DNA from: Pseudomonadota bacterium
Lineage (GTDB): Bacteria > Desulfobacterota > Desulfovibrionia > Desulfovibrionales > Desulfovibrionaceae
Assembly (NCBI GenBank): GCA_023403845.1
Contig: JAEYDL010000011.1
Coordinates: 1 to 64,000 of the forward strand
Direction: 5' to 3'
Length of the DNA stretch: 64,000 nt
Both the position numbers and the translations under genes were made by a program. The notes under the pieces are model-generated. The model saw only the letters and a program-made list of their open reading frames with translations. It had not been told where the DNA came from and searched no databases. Positions 9,993 through 18,854 of the stretch are shown one piece after another; positions within the stretch are counted from its first letter, which is position 1; each line of letters starts with the position of its first letter.

Positions 9993-10508
9993 ATGCAATT
10001 AATGTTTATGGTAGTGCTTTTCGGCGGTCTTGCCTATATGTTCCTGACCATACTGCGCAATCAGGATGCCATGCTGCGGACGCTGCGCGAGGACAACGCC
10101 CGCCTTGCGGAGCGGCTGCTCCATCTGGAACGCCTGCTGGCCGCACCAGAAGCACATGCCGTCGACCGGCTCCTGCAGGACGACGAAATCGCTCCCCATT
10201 TTGTCGCCGATCCCCCTGCAGACAGTGCGACGCCTTCTGACGCGAAGTCGTCCCGCCGCAACGCCATGCTGTCCGATCTTCCAGTTCCCCGTCGGCAGGG
10301 CTGGAAGGATCTTTTCGCCTCCGGCCCGAGCCGGAAAACGAAAACCAACGCGAAACGCCCCCCGAATTTTTATTCTCCCCAGGAACAAACCCAAAACGAA
10401 CCTCTGCACGGCAAGAGGACGGATGAACTTCATCTGGACTGGCCCGAACCTTCCGCTAAAAACGAATCCCGTTCCGAATCCGGCGGCATGCCGGAACTCC
10501 GGCTCTAG
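9993..10508 (+). CDS. Small membrane-anchored coiled-coil protein, function unknown
   Basis: The 171-residue protein begins with one hydrophobic segment (residues 3-19, MFMVVLFGGLAYMFLTI). A predicted coiled coil follows at about 25-55 (leucine and arginine heptads such as LAERLLHLERLL). The rest is a polar, charged, probably disordered tail. The start at 9993 has AGGAG six bases upstream. The layout suggests a single-pass inner membrane protein with a cytoplasmic tail. I do not recognise a family. Its stop overlaps the stop of the convergent DapF-like gene by four bases. Confidence 0.7.
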   Translation: MQLMFMVVLFGGLAYMFLTILRNQDAMLRTLREDNARLAERLLHLERLLAAPEAHAVDRLLQDDEIAPHFVADPPADSATPSDAKSSRRNAMLSDLPVPRRQGWKDLFASGPSRKTKTNAKRPPNFYSPQEQTQNEPLHGKRTDELHLDWPEPSAKNESRSESGGMPELRL

Positions 10509-11431
10509 AAGGAATTTTCCGGCCCCTCATTCGACTCCGTCGGGTGCAGTTCGCCTGCGCCGCTTTTCTCCTCCCGGATCGGCCCCAGACAACGCACGAA
10601 CGCCTCCCCCCGTGCCACCGTCAGCACGGAGCCGCCCACCCAGACAGCCCAGCCTCCGGCAAACCGGGAAACGTCAGGAGACACGGTCAATGGATCGCCG
10701 CCCGGCTGCAGGATGGACAATGGCGTTTCCATGCCTGTTTCCTCCCATATCACGGTTGCAGCGGCCAGCGTACCCGAGCCGCATGCCGTTTCCGCACAGG
10801 TCGTGCCTGTTTCCCGAACGTGGACGAATGGCGTCAGGGCAAGTCCATTTTCCTCCCCTGGCCGTTCCTTCCTCTCCAGCCAGATACATCCGGCAGCTTC
10901 CTCCTTCAGAAGGTCGAAACGGGCGAACAAGGCCGCCGTCTCCCGTTCCCAGTCCGTGGGCAGGGGATGAACTGCCGCATCCAGCACCAGATGCACGATG
11001 CCCGGAACGCGGACTTCGCAAATGCCCTCCGCGACTCGACGTACGGGAGGGCGCTTCGGCAGATCGATAAGCGCATGCGACTCGCAGAGTTCGGCAGTTC
11101 CGCGAACACGCACCCGCAGGGGGCCATCCATGCCGGAAACGGACACGATACCGCAAAACCAGTCTTCCGGGCCTGCCTCCAGCAATCCGTCGCCAAACAG
11201 AAGAGCCGCAAAGGAACGCGTCGCATTCATGCAGAATTCTCCGCCCATCATATCCAGGCGAGGAGGGACGGCAAGCAGGTTCACAAACCCTGCCTGCTCG
11301 GCCACAACATGATCCGGCCGCATCAGTTCCGCGGCGGATGCGGCCCGTTCCATCGGAGTGAGGGAGGCATCCCGAACCAGAATGGTGACATTGCCGCTGG
11401 GCGATGACTTGACGAAAGACACTCGGCGCAT
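10505..11431 (-). CDS. Diaminopimelate-epimerase-fold protein, possible amino-acid racemase
   Basis: The 308-residue protein has the two-cysteine layout of the DapF superfamily of cofactor-independent racemases. C67 lies in GGEFCMNATRS and C217 in ETACGSGTLA; the two halves form mirrored domains. True DapF proteins have GN..RC around the first cysteine, whereas this one has GGEFCMNATRS. That is closer to the divergent branch that includes the histidine racemase CntK. The substrate is therefore open. No nicotianamine-like synthase or dehydrogenase genes are adjacent. The start at 11431 has AGGAG six bases upstream. It is divergent from yicC. Confidence 0.75.
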   Translation of the reverse strand: MRRVSFVKSSPSGNVTILVRDASLTPMERAASAAELMRPDHVVAEQAGFVNLLAVPPRLDMMGGEFCMNATRSFAALLFGDGLLEAGPEDWFCGIVSVSGMDGPLRVRVRGTAELCESHALIDLPKRPPVRRVAEGICEVRVPGIVHLVLDAAVHPLPTDWERETAALFARFDLLKEEAAGCIWLERKERPGEENGLALTPFVHVRETGTTCAETACGSGTLAAATVIWEETGMETPLSILQPGGDPLTVSPDVSRFAGGWAVWVGGSVLTVARGEAFVRCLGPIREEKSGAGELHPTESNEGPENSF

Positions 11432-11593
11432 ATGGTTCTCCTGCAGGAATCGGAATGATTCCGCTTTTAGCCGCTCGTCATGCAAACCGCAACCCGCTCT
11501 TCCTCATACGTCCGCCTCTTGTGCCGATCCGGCATCTGTCATATCATTCCGCAGATACACGACTGGCCGAAAAAGCCCGACAAAGGAGCGCGC

Positions 11594-12478
11594 ATGCTAC
11601 GCAGTATGACAGGATTCGGACGTTGCGTCGTCGAAGATGCGGACTGGACGCAGACATGGGAAATCCGCAGCGTCAACAACCGTCATCTTGATCTCAAATG
11701 GAAACTTCCCGCACAGGCCCGGGGGCTGGAATCCCGTTTCGAGCGTGTGGTGCGCCGTTTCGCAGGCCGTGGACGCATGGAGATCGGTCTGATGCTTCAG
11801 GCGCGCGGCAGCGCCTCTGCCCGAATTCGTTTCGATGCGACACAGGCCTCCGCCATGCTTGATGCTGTGGCCGCGCTTGCGGACGTGCATGGAGACGCCT
11901 ACGAACCGGATTATAACGCTCTGTTTGCCGTCCCTTCTCTCTGGGAACGGGAAAGCGAGGACGTCGACGAGGATATGGACGCCCGTCTTGAGGAAGGACT
12001 GGTAGCCGCTCTTGAAGACTGGAATGAATCCCGCGAGACCGAAGGTGCGGCACTGGCCAAAGACATGGAATCCCGCATCGCCCGGATGGAAGGCTGGCTC
12101 GAACGTCTGGATGAACGCGCCCCTGAAATCAAGGAAGAACGCTTCGCCGTGCTGCGCGAGCGGCTGAACGACGCGCTGGCAGCCGTGGGCGGACCGGAAC
12201 TTGAGGACGGACGCTTTCTGCAGGAAATGGTCATTGTAGCAGACAAACTGGACGTGAGCGAAGAACTTACCCGCCTGCACGCTCATCTCGAGCGTCTGAG
12301 GGATCTCCTCGGCATGGGCGTTGATGCGGGACGACGTCTCGACTTCACCCTGCAGGAATGCTTCCGCGAGATCGCCACCTGCGGCAACAAGATTCAGGAT
12401 GCGCAGGTCTCCCGTATGGTCGTGGACTTCAAGAACGAACTCGAAAAGTGCCGCGAACAGGTGCAGAATCTGGAATAA
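11594..12478 (+). CDS. yicC: YicC family endoribonuclease
   Basis: The 294-residue protein begins MLRSMTGFGR, the conserved YicC start. It ends with the DUF1732 domain, in which RRLDFTLQECFREI and CGNKIQDAQVSRMVVDFKNELEK are recognisable. YicC-type proteins are reported endoribonucleases acting on RNA. The start has AAAGGAG six bases upstream. It opens a tight group yicC-remA-gmk-pyrF, with the next gene beginning two bases after its stop. Confidence 0.93.
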   Translation: MLRSMTGFGRCVVEDADWTQTWEIRSVNNRHLDLKWKLPAQARGLESRFERVVRRFAGRGRMEIGLMLQARGSASARIRFDATQASAMLDAVAALADVHGDAYEPDYNALFAVPSLWERESEDVDEDMDARLEEGLVAALEDWNESRETEGAALAKDMESRIARMEGWLERLDERAPEIKEERFAVLRERLNDALAAVGGPELEDGRFLQEMVIVADKLDVSEELTRLHAHLERLRDLLGMGVDAGRRLDFTLQECFREIATCGNKIQDAQVSRMVVDFKNELEKCREQVQNLE

Positions 12479-12480
12479 CC

Positions 12481-12741
12481 ATGCAGCGTGAACGTTTCAT
12501 CAATCTCGGTTTCGGCAACTTCGTCGTCGCCTCCCGGGTAGTGGGCATCGTCAACCCCGCCTCGGCGCCCATGCGCCGCCTGCGCGAGGATGCCCGTTCC
12601 GAGGGACGTCTCGTGGATGCCACTCAGGGCCGCAAGACCCGCTCCATCATCATCACGGATTCCAATCATGTGATCCTTTCGGCCATTCTGCCCGAAACGC
12701 TCGGTCAGCGGTTCGTCCAGGAGGAGAACAACGATGTCTGA
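12481..12741 (+). CDS. remA: RemA/DUF370 family regulator
   Basis: This 86-residue protein matches the RemA (DUF370) family. It begins with INLGFGNFVVASRVVGIV and continues with the basic TQGRKTRSIIITDSNHVILSA segment. In Bacillus subtilis RemA is a DNA-binding activator of matrix genes. In many other bacteria the gene sits, as here, between yicC and gmk, and its role there is less clear. The start follows the yicC stop by two bases, suggesting translational coupling, and its end overlaps gmk by eight bases. Confidence 0.85.
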   Translation: MQRERFINLGFGNFVVASRVVGIVNPASAPMRRLREDARSEGRLVDATQGRKTRSIIITDSNHVILSAILPETLGQRFVQEENNDV

Positions 12742-13363
12742 AGTACTGCACGACAACCGACGCGCCGGCATTCCCCTTGTCATCTGCGCACCGTCCGGAA
12801 CGGGCAAGACCACGCTCGTCCAGCGTCTGCGTTCCGAATTTCCCCACTTCGGCTTTTCCGTTTCCTGCACCACCCGCAGTCCCCGGGCCAACGAGATCGA
12901 CGGCCGGGACTACCACTTTCTCTCCGAGGAAACCTTTCTCAGGCGTCGTGAATGCGGCTACTTCGCTGAATGGGCCCGAGTGCACAACAACTATTACGGC
13001 ACGCCTCTGGCTCCGGTCCGGGAAATGCTCGAGTCGGGCCGCGACATGCTTTTCGACATCGACGTGCAGGGGGCGGCCCAGCTCAGTCTTACCCTCCCCC
13101 GCGGACGCTACGTTTTCCTGCTTCCTCCTTCCATGAGCGAACTGGCGCACCGCCTCCGCACCCGGGGCACGGACGACGAGGCCAGTATCACCCGCCGTCT
13201 CGCCAACGCGGAACAGGAAATCCGGCAGGCGCACTGGTTCGATGCCTGGATCGTGAACGATGATCTCGACCAGGCCTACGACCGACTGCGCGCCTTCTAT
13301 CTGGCAGCCACTCTCGCTCCGGTCCTCCGTCCCGGACTCGCAACCTCTATTCTTGAAGGATGA
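12734..13363 (+). CDS. gmk: Guanylate kinase
   Basis: The 209-residue enzyme phosphorylates GMP to GDP. The P-loop APSGTGKTT is near residue 18. The GMP-binding part is seen in SCTTRSPRANEIDGRDYHF and the lid region follows. The kinase core is of normal length. It overlaps remA by eight bases and is followed three bases later by pyrF, so the nucleotide genes are probably one transcript. Confidence 0.96.
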   Translation: MSEVLHDNRRAGIPLVICAPSGTGKTTLVQRLRSEFPHFGFSVSCTTRSPRANEIDGRDYHFLSEETFLRRRECGYFAEWARVHNNYYGTPLAPVREMLESGRDMLFDIDVQGAAQLSLTLPRGRYVFLLPPSMSELAHRLRTRGTDDEASITRRLANAEQEIRQAHWFDAWIVNDDLDQAYDRLRAFYLAATLAPVLRPGLATSILEG

Positions 13364-13366
13364 ATT

Positions 13367-14056
13367 ATGGCCGAACTCATCGTTGCCCTTGACTACACCG
13401 ATGCCGAACACGCCCTCGCCGCCGCAAGGACGGTGCAGGGGACTCCTCTGTGGATGAAAGTGGGCCTCGAACTGTTCACCCGCGAAGGGCCGGGCGTGGT
13501 GCGGGCCCTGCAGGATATGAATTTCAAGGTCATGCTCGATCTCAAAATGTTCGACATTCCGAATACGGTGAAGGGCGGCATACGATCTGCCTGCCGCCTC
13601 GGCGTGGATCTTGTCACCGTGCACACGCTCGGCGGCGAGCGCATGATCCGGGCCGCTGCGGAGGCTATCCACGAAAGCGGCTCGGAGGGCGGCGCGACCC
13701 CCAAACTGTTTGGCATCACCATTCTCACAAGCATGGAGCAGGGAGAACTGCCAGGCTACACGCAGGATCTTGCAACATTCGCGGGAGAACTCGCCGCTTC
13801 CGGCAAAAGCTGGGGACTGGACGGGGTAGTCTGCTCAGGACATGAAGTCCGCACAATCAAGAACCGCTGCCCCGATCTGCTCTGTCTGACCCCGGGTATC
13901 CGACCGGCCAGCGGTTCAAGCGACGATCAACGCAGAGTCATGACGCCCGCCGAGGCTGTTCGCGCCGGAAGCGACTATCTCGTGGTCGGACGCCCGATCA
14001 CAAAGGCGGACAACCCTGCCGAAGCCGCCCGCGCCATTCTCGCCGAAATGGCCTGA
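13367..14056 (+). CDS. pyrF: Orotidine 5'-phosphate decarboxylase
   Basis: This 229-residue TIM-barrel enzyme makes UMP from OMP, the last step of pyrimidine synthesis. The signature VMLDLKMFDIPNT carries the catalytic Lys-Asp pair, and LTPGIRPASGSSDDQRRVMTP and YLVVGRPIT are the phosphate-binding loops. An RBS (GAAGGA) precedes the ATG. It follows gmk by three bases in the same direction. Confidence 0.96.
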   Translation: MAELIVALDYTDAEHALAAARTVQGTPLWMKVGLELFTREGPGVVRALQDMNFKVMLDLKMFDIPNTVKGGIRSACRLGVDLVTVHTLGGERMIRAAAEAIHESGSEGGATPKLFGITILTSMEQGELPGYTQDLATFAGELAASGKSWGLDGVVCSGHEVRTIKNRCPDLLCLTPGIRPASGSSDDQRRVMTPAEAVRAGSDYLVVGRPITKADNPAEAARAILAEMA

Positions 14057-14106
14057 AAACCTCCGGACGCCGTCCGGCAAATCTGTTTCAGCTTTTCTCT
14101 CTTTTA

Positions 14107-14139
14107 CGGCTGCCGGCACTTTGTGCGATCCGGCAGCCG
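14107..14139 (+). other. Hairpin between pyrF and recJ
   Basis: A perfect 10-base stem (CGGCTGCCGG with CCGGCAGCCG) encloses 13 bases. Only CCGTCTTTG follows, so it is at best a weak terminator. Confidence 0.4.
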
Positions 14140-14182
14140 CCGTCTTTGCATCCGGGCATGCCCCGCTTCACAAGGCTTCAGC

Positions 14183-15940
14183 ATGAAACTCTGGCGTTTC
14201 CGCAACCAGCCCGCCGCTTCCATCCCTGCTCCTTCCGAGGCCGCCGACCGAGAACCATGTCCACCTGACTGGCCGGAACGGCTGGGCGTGCCTCCCGTCG
14301 TAGCAGCCCTGCTCTGGCAGAGAGGGCTTTCCTCTCTCCGGGACATGGACATGTTCCTCTCTCCGGGACTGCGGCATCTGGCTCCTCCGCATATGTGGCC
14401 AGGCATGCGGGAAGCTGCCGATGTTCTGGAAAACGGCATCCGGGAAGGCAAGGAAGTACTCATCTGGGGCGACTATGATGTGGACGGCATCACCGGAGCG
14501 ACGCTGATGCTTCAGGTGCTGTCGTTCCACGGAGTGTCCGCGCGCGTGCATCTTCCCGATCGTCGTACCGAAGGATACGGCCTGAACATTCCTGCACTGG
14601 AAGGGCTGGCCGCGGAAATGACTCCGACCAATGCCCTGCTGCTGACCGTGGACTGCGGCATCAGCGACGTAGCCGCCGTGGCCCGGGCCCGCGAACTGGG
14701 CTTCACCGTAGTCATCTCCGATCACCATCTGCCCCCGGCGGAACTTCCTGACGCGCAGGCCGTCACCAATCCCCGTATCGGAGAAAATCCCTGTCCTCAT
14801 CTCGCCGGGGTCGGCGTGGCCTTCTTCCTTATGGCCGCGCTCAACGCCAGGCTGGAAAAACTGTCCGGAAAGAAGCTGGATATGCGCAAAGTGCTCGATC
14901 TCGTGGCGCTTGGAACGCTGGCGGACATGGTTTCCCTCACTGGCCAGAACCGCATACTGGTCAAGAACGGTCTGCTGGCCATTGCGGAGGCCCGACGTCC
15001 CGGACTGGCCGCCCTCAAGGCGGCCAGCGGCTTTTCTCCGGTGGCCTCGCTTGGGGCCGGTCAGGTCGTCTTCAATCTCGCGCCGCGCATCAACGCCGCC
15101 GGCAGACTGGGCAGTCCCGTGCTGGCCCACGACATGCTGCGTACCGACTCGCATGACGAGGCTGCGGGGCTGGCTCGTTCCCTCACGCTCATGAACGACG
15201 AACGCCGTTCCGAAGAGGACAGGATTTACAAGGAGGCCTTGCAACAGGCGCAGGCCGACAGCGATCGCCTCGGCTTCGTGCTCTACGGCAGGGACTGGCA
15301 TCAGGGAGTCATCGGCATCGTGGCCTCGCGCATCGTCGAGGAATTCTACCGTCCAGTGCTCATTCTCTGTGCAGACGGCGATACCCTCAAGGGTTCCGGT
15401 CGATCTGTAAGCGAATTCGACCTGCACGCGGGATTAACCCGTTGCGCCGACCTGCTGCTTGGTTACGGAGGACACAGGCAGGCGGCCGGGCTGCGTCTTT
15501 CTCCCGACCAGCTTGAAGCCCTGCGCAAACGCTTTGATGCCGTGGTCAGGGAAGAGCTTGGAGACAAACCGCTGACGCCTACTCTGAAAATCGACGCTGA
15601 ACTCCCCTTCAGCGCGGCCTCGGATTTCGCGGTGCTCAAGGGACTGGAGCTGCTGCAGCCCTTCGGTATCGGCAACCCGGAACCCGTTTTCGCCTCCGGC
15701 CCCCTGCTCGTCCGGAAGCGGCGCGCCTTCGGGCACTCCCGCGAGCATGTCGCGCTGGAAGTAACGGAAATCGCCTCGGGCATCACTCTGCAGGCCAAGG
15801 CATGGCGGCAGGCATCCCAGATTCCCGAAGTCCTGACAGGCAGACGAATCCGGCTTGCCTACACGCCCGGCATCAACGCCTATAACGGCATCGCCTCCGT
15901 GGAGTTGCGCGTCCGTGACTGGGAACTGCTGCCCGCATGA
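14183..15940 (+). CDS. recJ: Single-stranded-DNA-specific exonuclease RecJ
   Basis: The 585-residue protein is a 5'-3' exonuclease of the DHH phosphoesterase family used in recombination and mismatch repair. Motif I is IWGDYDVDGITG, then VDCGISD, and the namesake motif is SDHH in VVISDHHLPP. The DHHA1 domain shows GSGRSVSEFDLHAGL and GYGGHRQAAGL. The ATG at 14183 is preceded by an AAGG; an in-frame extension upstream overlaps the hairpin after pyrF and is unlikely. All metal-binding motifs are intact. Confidence 0.95.
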   Translation: MKLWRFRNQPAASIPAPSEAADREPCPPDWPERLGVPPVVAALLWQRGLSSLRDMDMFLSPGLRHLAPPHMWPGMREAADVLENGIREGKEVLIWGDYDVDGITGATLMLQVLSFHGVSARVHLPDRRTEGYGLNIPALEGLAAEMTPTNALLLTVDCGISDVAAVARARELGFTVVISDHHLPPAELPDAQAVTNPRIGENPCPHLAGVGVAFFLMAALNARLEKLSGKKLDMRKVLDLVALGTLADMVSLTGQNRILVKNGLLAIAEARRPGLAALKAASGFSPVASLGAGQVVFNLAPRINAAGRLGSPVLAHDMLRTDSHDEAAGLARSLTLMNDERRSEEDRIYKEALQQAQADSDRLGFVLYGRDWHQGVIGIVASRIVEEFYRPVLILCADGDTLKGSGRSVSEFDLHAGLTRCADLLLGYGGHRQAAGLRLSPDQLEALRKRFDAVVREELGDKPLTPTLKIDAELPFSAASDFAVLKGLELLQPFGIGNPEPVFASGPLLVRKRRAFGHSREHVALEVTEIASGITLQAKAWRQASQIPEVLTGRRIRLAYTPGINAYNGIASVELRVRDWELLPA

Positions 15941-16129
15941 CGGGTGGCACCCCGGGGACGGATTCATGCCGCAGACATTTCATCCCTGAGCAGTCTCCCC
16001 TGAACGGCGGCCGGCCGGGTGCTCAGCCTCTTTTCTCCGGCCCCGGGACTTCGTATACTAAACGGCGAAACGCGCCTGCAAACGGCAGTCGCGTCCGTCC
16101 GCAACTCTTACCCCATTTGAGGAATACCA

Positions 16130-16720
16130 ATGAAAATCCTTCGTCTCGCCGCTCTGACCCTTGCCCTGTGTCTCGGCATCTCCTTCGTCCTCCCCGCCCA
16201 GAGCGAAGCCGCTCCGGCCCCCAAGGTAAAAATCGCAACCAGCCTCGGCGACATTACCGTCGAACTCTACCCCGACAAGGCTCCAAAAACGGTGAGCAAC
16301 TTTCTATATTATGTGAAATCCGGCTTCTATGACGGCACGGTCTTCCACCGCGTCATCAATGGATTCATGATTCAGGGAGGCGGCCTGACCGCCGACATGA
16401 AGGAAAAGCCCAATAAGCGCAAGCCTGTCGAAAACGAGGCCTCCAACGGCCTGAAAAACCGTACATACACTATCGCCATGGCCCGGACCAGCGATCCCCA
16501 TTCCGCTACGTCCCAATTCTTCATCAACGTGGCCGACAATGCCTTCCTCGACTACAAGAGCAGCACGCCTTCGGGTTACGGCTACGCCGTGTTCGGCAAG
16601 GTCATCAGGGGACAGGACGTGGTCGACCGCATCAAGCAGGTCAGTACCGGCAACATGGGCATGTATCAGGACGTACCCCGCACTCCGGTAGTGATTAAAA
16701 GCATCACTCCCGTACTGTAA
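16130..16720 (+). CDS. Exported cyclophilin-type peptidyl-prolyl cis-trans isomerase
   Basis: This 196-residue protein has a clear signal peptide (residues 1-27, cleavage likely after QSEAA) followed by a bacterial cyclophilin domain. FHRVINGFMIQGGG and SATSQFFINV carry the catalytic arginine and substrate pocket. It should assist folding in the periplasm. A second, cytoplasmic cyclophilin without a signal peptide is encoded at 31490. TGAGGA stands six bases before the ATG. Confidence 0.94.
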   Translation: MKILRLAALTLALCLGISFVLPAQSEAAPAPKVKIATSLGDITVELYPDKAPKTVSNFLYYVKSGFYDGTVFHRVINGFMIQGGGLTADMKEKPNKRKPVENEASNGLKNRTYTIAMARTSDPHSATSQFFINVADNAFLDYKSSTPSGYGYAVFGKVIRGQDVVDRIKQVSTGNMGMYQDVPRTPVVIKSITPVL

Positions 16721-16786
16721 AAAGGCTTGTCTGATGGCCAGTTAGAGGGAACAGAAGAAAAAAATCGTTTTTTTGCAAAAAAAGAC

Positions 16787-16815
16787 TTGCCAAAGACGCA
16801 GAATTTACGTAGTTA
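16787..16815 (+). promoter_or_regulatory. Possible promoter of tRNA-Phe
   Basis: TTGCCA (16787-16792) and a weak TAGTTA (16810-16815), 17 bases apart, end 11 bases before the mature 5' end of the tRNA. The -35 is good and the -10 poor. Confidence 0.35.
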
Positions 16816-16825
16816 CTTTTTTCGC

Positions 16826-16901
16826 GCCGGGGTAGCTCAGTTGGTAGAGCAGGGGACTGAAAATCCCCGTGTGGGCAGTTCAATTCTGTCCCCCGGCACC
16901 A
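16826..16901 (+). tRNA. tRNA-Phe (anticodon GAA)
   Basis: 76 bases fold into a full cloverleaf. The acceptor stem is GCCGGGG/CCCCGGC, the D arm GCTC..GAGC, and the anticodon stem GGGGA/TCCCC with loop CTGAAAA. A normal T arm follows, and CCA is encoded. The anticodon at the loop centre is GAA, reading phenylalanine codons. A strong terminator follows 11 bases later, so it is transcribed alone. Confidence 0.97.
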
Positions 16902-17406
16902 CTTGAAAATACAGGACTTGTGTCTTATGGACACAAGTCCTTTTTCCGTTTCTGCTGCCTTCAGTCCCTTGCCAGGCTCTTGATATTCCATGCAAGAACC
17001 ACGCGCTTCCCTCTCAGCCTGTCCTGTCGTCCAACAAAATTTCACGCCACATGGCACAAACCATTTTTGCGGTTGTATCGGCCTCCTTCGTCCGGCATGG
17101 CCTGTCTGACCAGGACAGGTGCCGCAAATCGACACGCCACACAGAAAACAGGATTCCGAGACGCGGAACTGTGCGACATCCCGCACTCCTTTCCCCGCTC
17201 GGGGAAGTCTCTCCCCTTTTCTCAAGGAAGGCACTCCCCCTGTGAACATTGCCTGCGGCCTCCTTGTATCACCCTGCTCCTCAGGCGCGCATTTACCGGC
17301 ACATGAAAATCGGCTATACGGAGAACCTTTCTGGCATGAAGGCCGACAAGGGCGGGACGCAAGGGCATCCCGCGCGTTCTCCCACCATCAAAACCACGAG
17401 ACGAAC
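16902..17406. other. Intergenic region between tRNA-Phe and the purine permease
   Basis: The left end holds the tRNA terminator. The rest, about 460 bases, shows no gene. Open frames extend upstream of the permease start (from 17119), but the residues are not membrane-like and no alignment-worthy motif is present. No purine-riboswitch core is visible. Confidence 0.5.
16913..16945 (+). terminator. Terminator of tRNA-Phe
   Basis: A 12-base perfect stem (AGGACTTGTGTC with its complement) with loop TTATG is followed by five T residues. Confidence 0.93.
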
Positions 17407-18732
17407 ATGAGTCAGACGAACGGCATTCTGGAACGGATCTTCAAACTCAGCGCCAAGGGCACCACGGTCAAAACCGAGATCATCGCAGGTCTGACCACCT
17501 TTGTGGCCATGGCCTACATTATTTTCGTCAATCCGGGCATTCTGGCCGATGCGGGCATTCCCAAGGAAGCGGCCATCGCCGCGACCATCTGGTCCGCCGT
17601 CATCGGCAGCACCCTCATGGGACTGTGGGCGAACTTTCCCGTAGCGCTCGCTCCCGGCATGGGACTGAACGCCTTCTTCGCCTATTACGTCTGCGGCGTG
17701 GTGGGGTTGCACTGGACCGTGGCGCTGGGCGCAGTCTTCTTCTCGGGAATCGTCTTCCTCATTCTCACTGTGACGCATATCCGGCAGCTGCTCATCGAGG
17801 CTGTGCCCATGAATCTCAAATATGCCATTGTGGTGGGCATCGGCATGTTCATCGCCTTCATCGGTCTTCAGAATGCCGGAATCGTGGTCAAAAACGACGC
17901 GACGCTCATCAGCCTCGGTCATCTGGCCTCTCCCGCACCTCTGCTCGCGTCCATCGGCCTGCTCATCACCGCCGGACTCATGGCTCGCCGTGTACAGGGA
18001 AGTCTGCTCATCGGCGTTCTGGTCACCACCATCCTCGGCATGATCTGCGGCGCCGCGCCGCTCCCCTCCGGCATCGACAGCATCGTCAGCTTCAAGCTTC
18101 CGAGCCTCGCCCCCACCTTCATGCAGCTCGACATCATGGGAGCGCTCAAATACGGCATTATTTCCATCGTGTTCACCTTCACCATCGTCGAGCTGTTCGA
18201 CAACATGGGTACGCTCATCGGCCTGTCCCGCAAGGCGGGGCTCATGGATGACAACGGACATATCGAGAACATCGACCGCGCCCTGACCACCGACTCCGTG
18301 GGCACCATCATCAGCAGCGCCCTCGGCACGTCCACCGTAACCAGTTTCGTGGAAAGCGCGGCAGGCGTCTCGCAGGGCGGACGTACTGGCCTGACGGCCG
18401 TGACGGTGGCCGTTCTCTTCGCCGTTTCCCTGATCTTCGCACCGCTCATTGGTCTGGTCCCGTCCTTCGCTACGGCGCCCGCGCTGCTCATCGTGGGCGC
18501 GCTCATGATGATGGAAGTGTCCAACATCGACTTCCAGGATTTCACCGAAGGCTTTCCCGCCTTCATGACCATCATCATGATGCCGCTGACCTACAGTATC
18601 GCAAGCGGATTCGGGTTCGGCTTCGTAAGCTACGCTGCAGTCAAACTGTTCTCCGGTCGAGCCCGCGAGGTCAGCCTGTTCATGTGGATCATTACGGCAA
18701 TGTTTCTCATCAACTTCTTCATGCGCGGCTGA
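17407..18732 (+). CDS. AzgA-type purine permease (NCS2 family)
   Basis: The 441-residue, 12-14-segment membrane protein belongs to the AzgA/PbuG/GhxP branch of nucleobase transporters, which import adenine, guanine or hypoxanthine with protons. Family signs are GLTTFVAMAYIIFVNP near the N-terminus, APGMGLNAFFAY, and SALGTSTVTSFVESAAGV, which forms the substrate site. The ATG at 17407 gives the usual short polar N-terminus; the RBS is weak. A terminator follows. It stands alone between the tRNA and the hypothetical gene at 18855. Confidence 0.93.
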   Translation: MSQTNGILERIFKLSAKGTTVKTEIIAGLTTFVAMAYIIFVNPGILADAGIPKEAAIAATIWSAVIGSTLMGLWANFPVALAPGMGLNAFFAYYVCGVVGLHWTVALGAVFFSGIVFLILTVTHIRQLLIEAVPMNLKYAIVVGIGMFIAFIGLQNAGIVVKNDATLISLGHLASPAPLLASIGLLITAGLMARRVQGSLLIGVLVTTILGMICGAAPLPSGIDSIVSFKLPSLAPTFMQLDIMGALKYGIISIVFTFTIVELFDNMGTLIGLSRKAGLMDDNGHIENIDRALTTDSVGTIISSALGTSTVTSFVESAAGVSQGGRTGLTAVTVAVLFAVSLIFAPLIGLVPSFATAPALLIVGALMMMEVSNIDFQDFTEGFPAFMTIIMMPLTYSIASGFGFGFVSYAAVKLFSGRAREVSLFMWIITAMFLINFFMRG

Positions 18733-18765
18733 GCGGCCCGCCAGTCCTTTCCCCATCCTTCTTTT

Positions 18766-18791
18766 GGGCCGTCCTGCTGGGCGGCCCTTTT
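18766..18791 (+). terminator. Terminator of the purine permease gene
   Basis: A GGGCCG/CGGCCC stem with a 10-base loop is followed by four T residues, 33 bases after the stop. Confidence 0.7.
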
Positions 18792-18809
18792 CCGTTCCTG
18801 AAACTTCCC

Positions 18810-18849
18810 TTGACAGGACATTGGATTCGTATAGATTCCAACGTATAAT
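18810..18849 (+). promoter_or_regulatory. Promoter region of the small hypothetical gene, with palindrome
   Basis: A perfect TTGACA (18810-18815) is followed 16 bases later by TAGATT (18832-18837). A perfect TATAAT (18844-18849) lies further on, at 17 bases from a weaker TTGGAT. The TATAAT is inside a 13-base palindrome ACGTATAATACGT (18841-18853), which could be an operator. Confidence 0.5.
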
Positions 18850-18854
18850 ACGTA

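Noticed and set aside
16704..17249. Minus-strand open frame of 181 codons over the tRNA-Phe gene
   Set aside because: It reads through the tRNA and its terminator; the predicted residues around the tRNA are those commonly seen when tRNA genes are translated.
17314..18756. Minus-strand frame of 480 codons opposite the purine permease
   Set aside because: It is the antisense of a clear membrane protein gene; its His/Asp/Glu-rich product is typical of antisense frames in GC-rich DNA.
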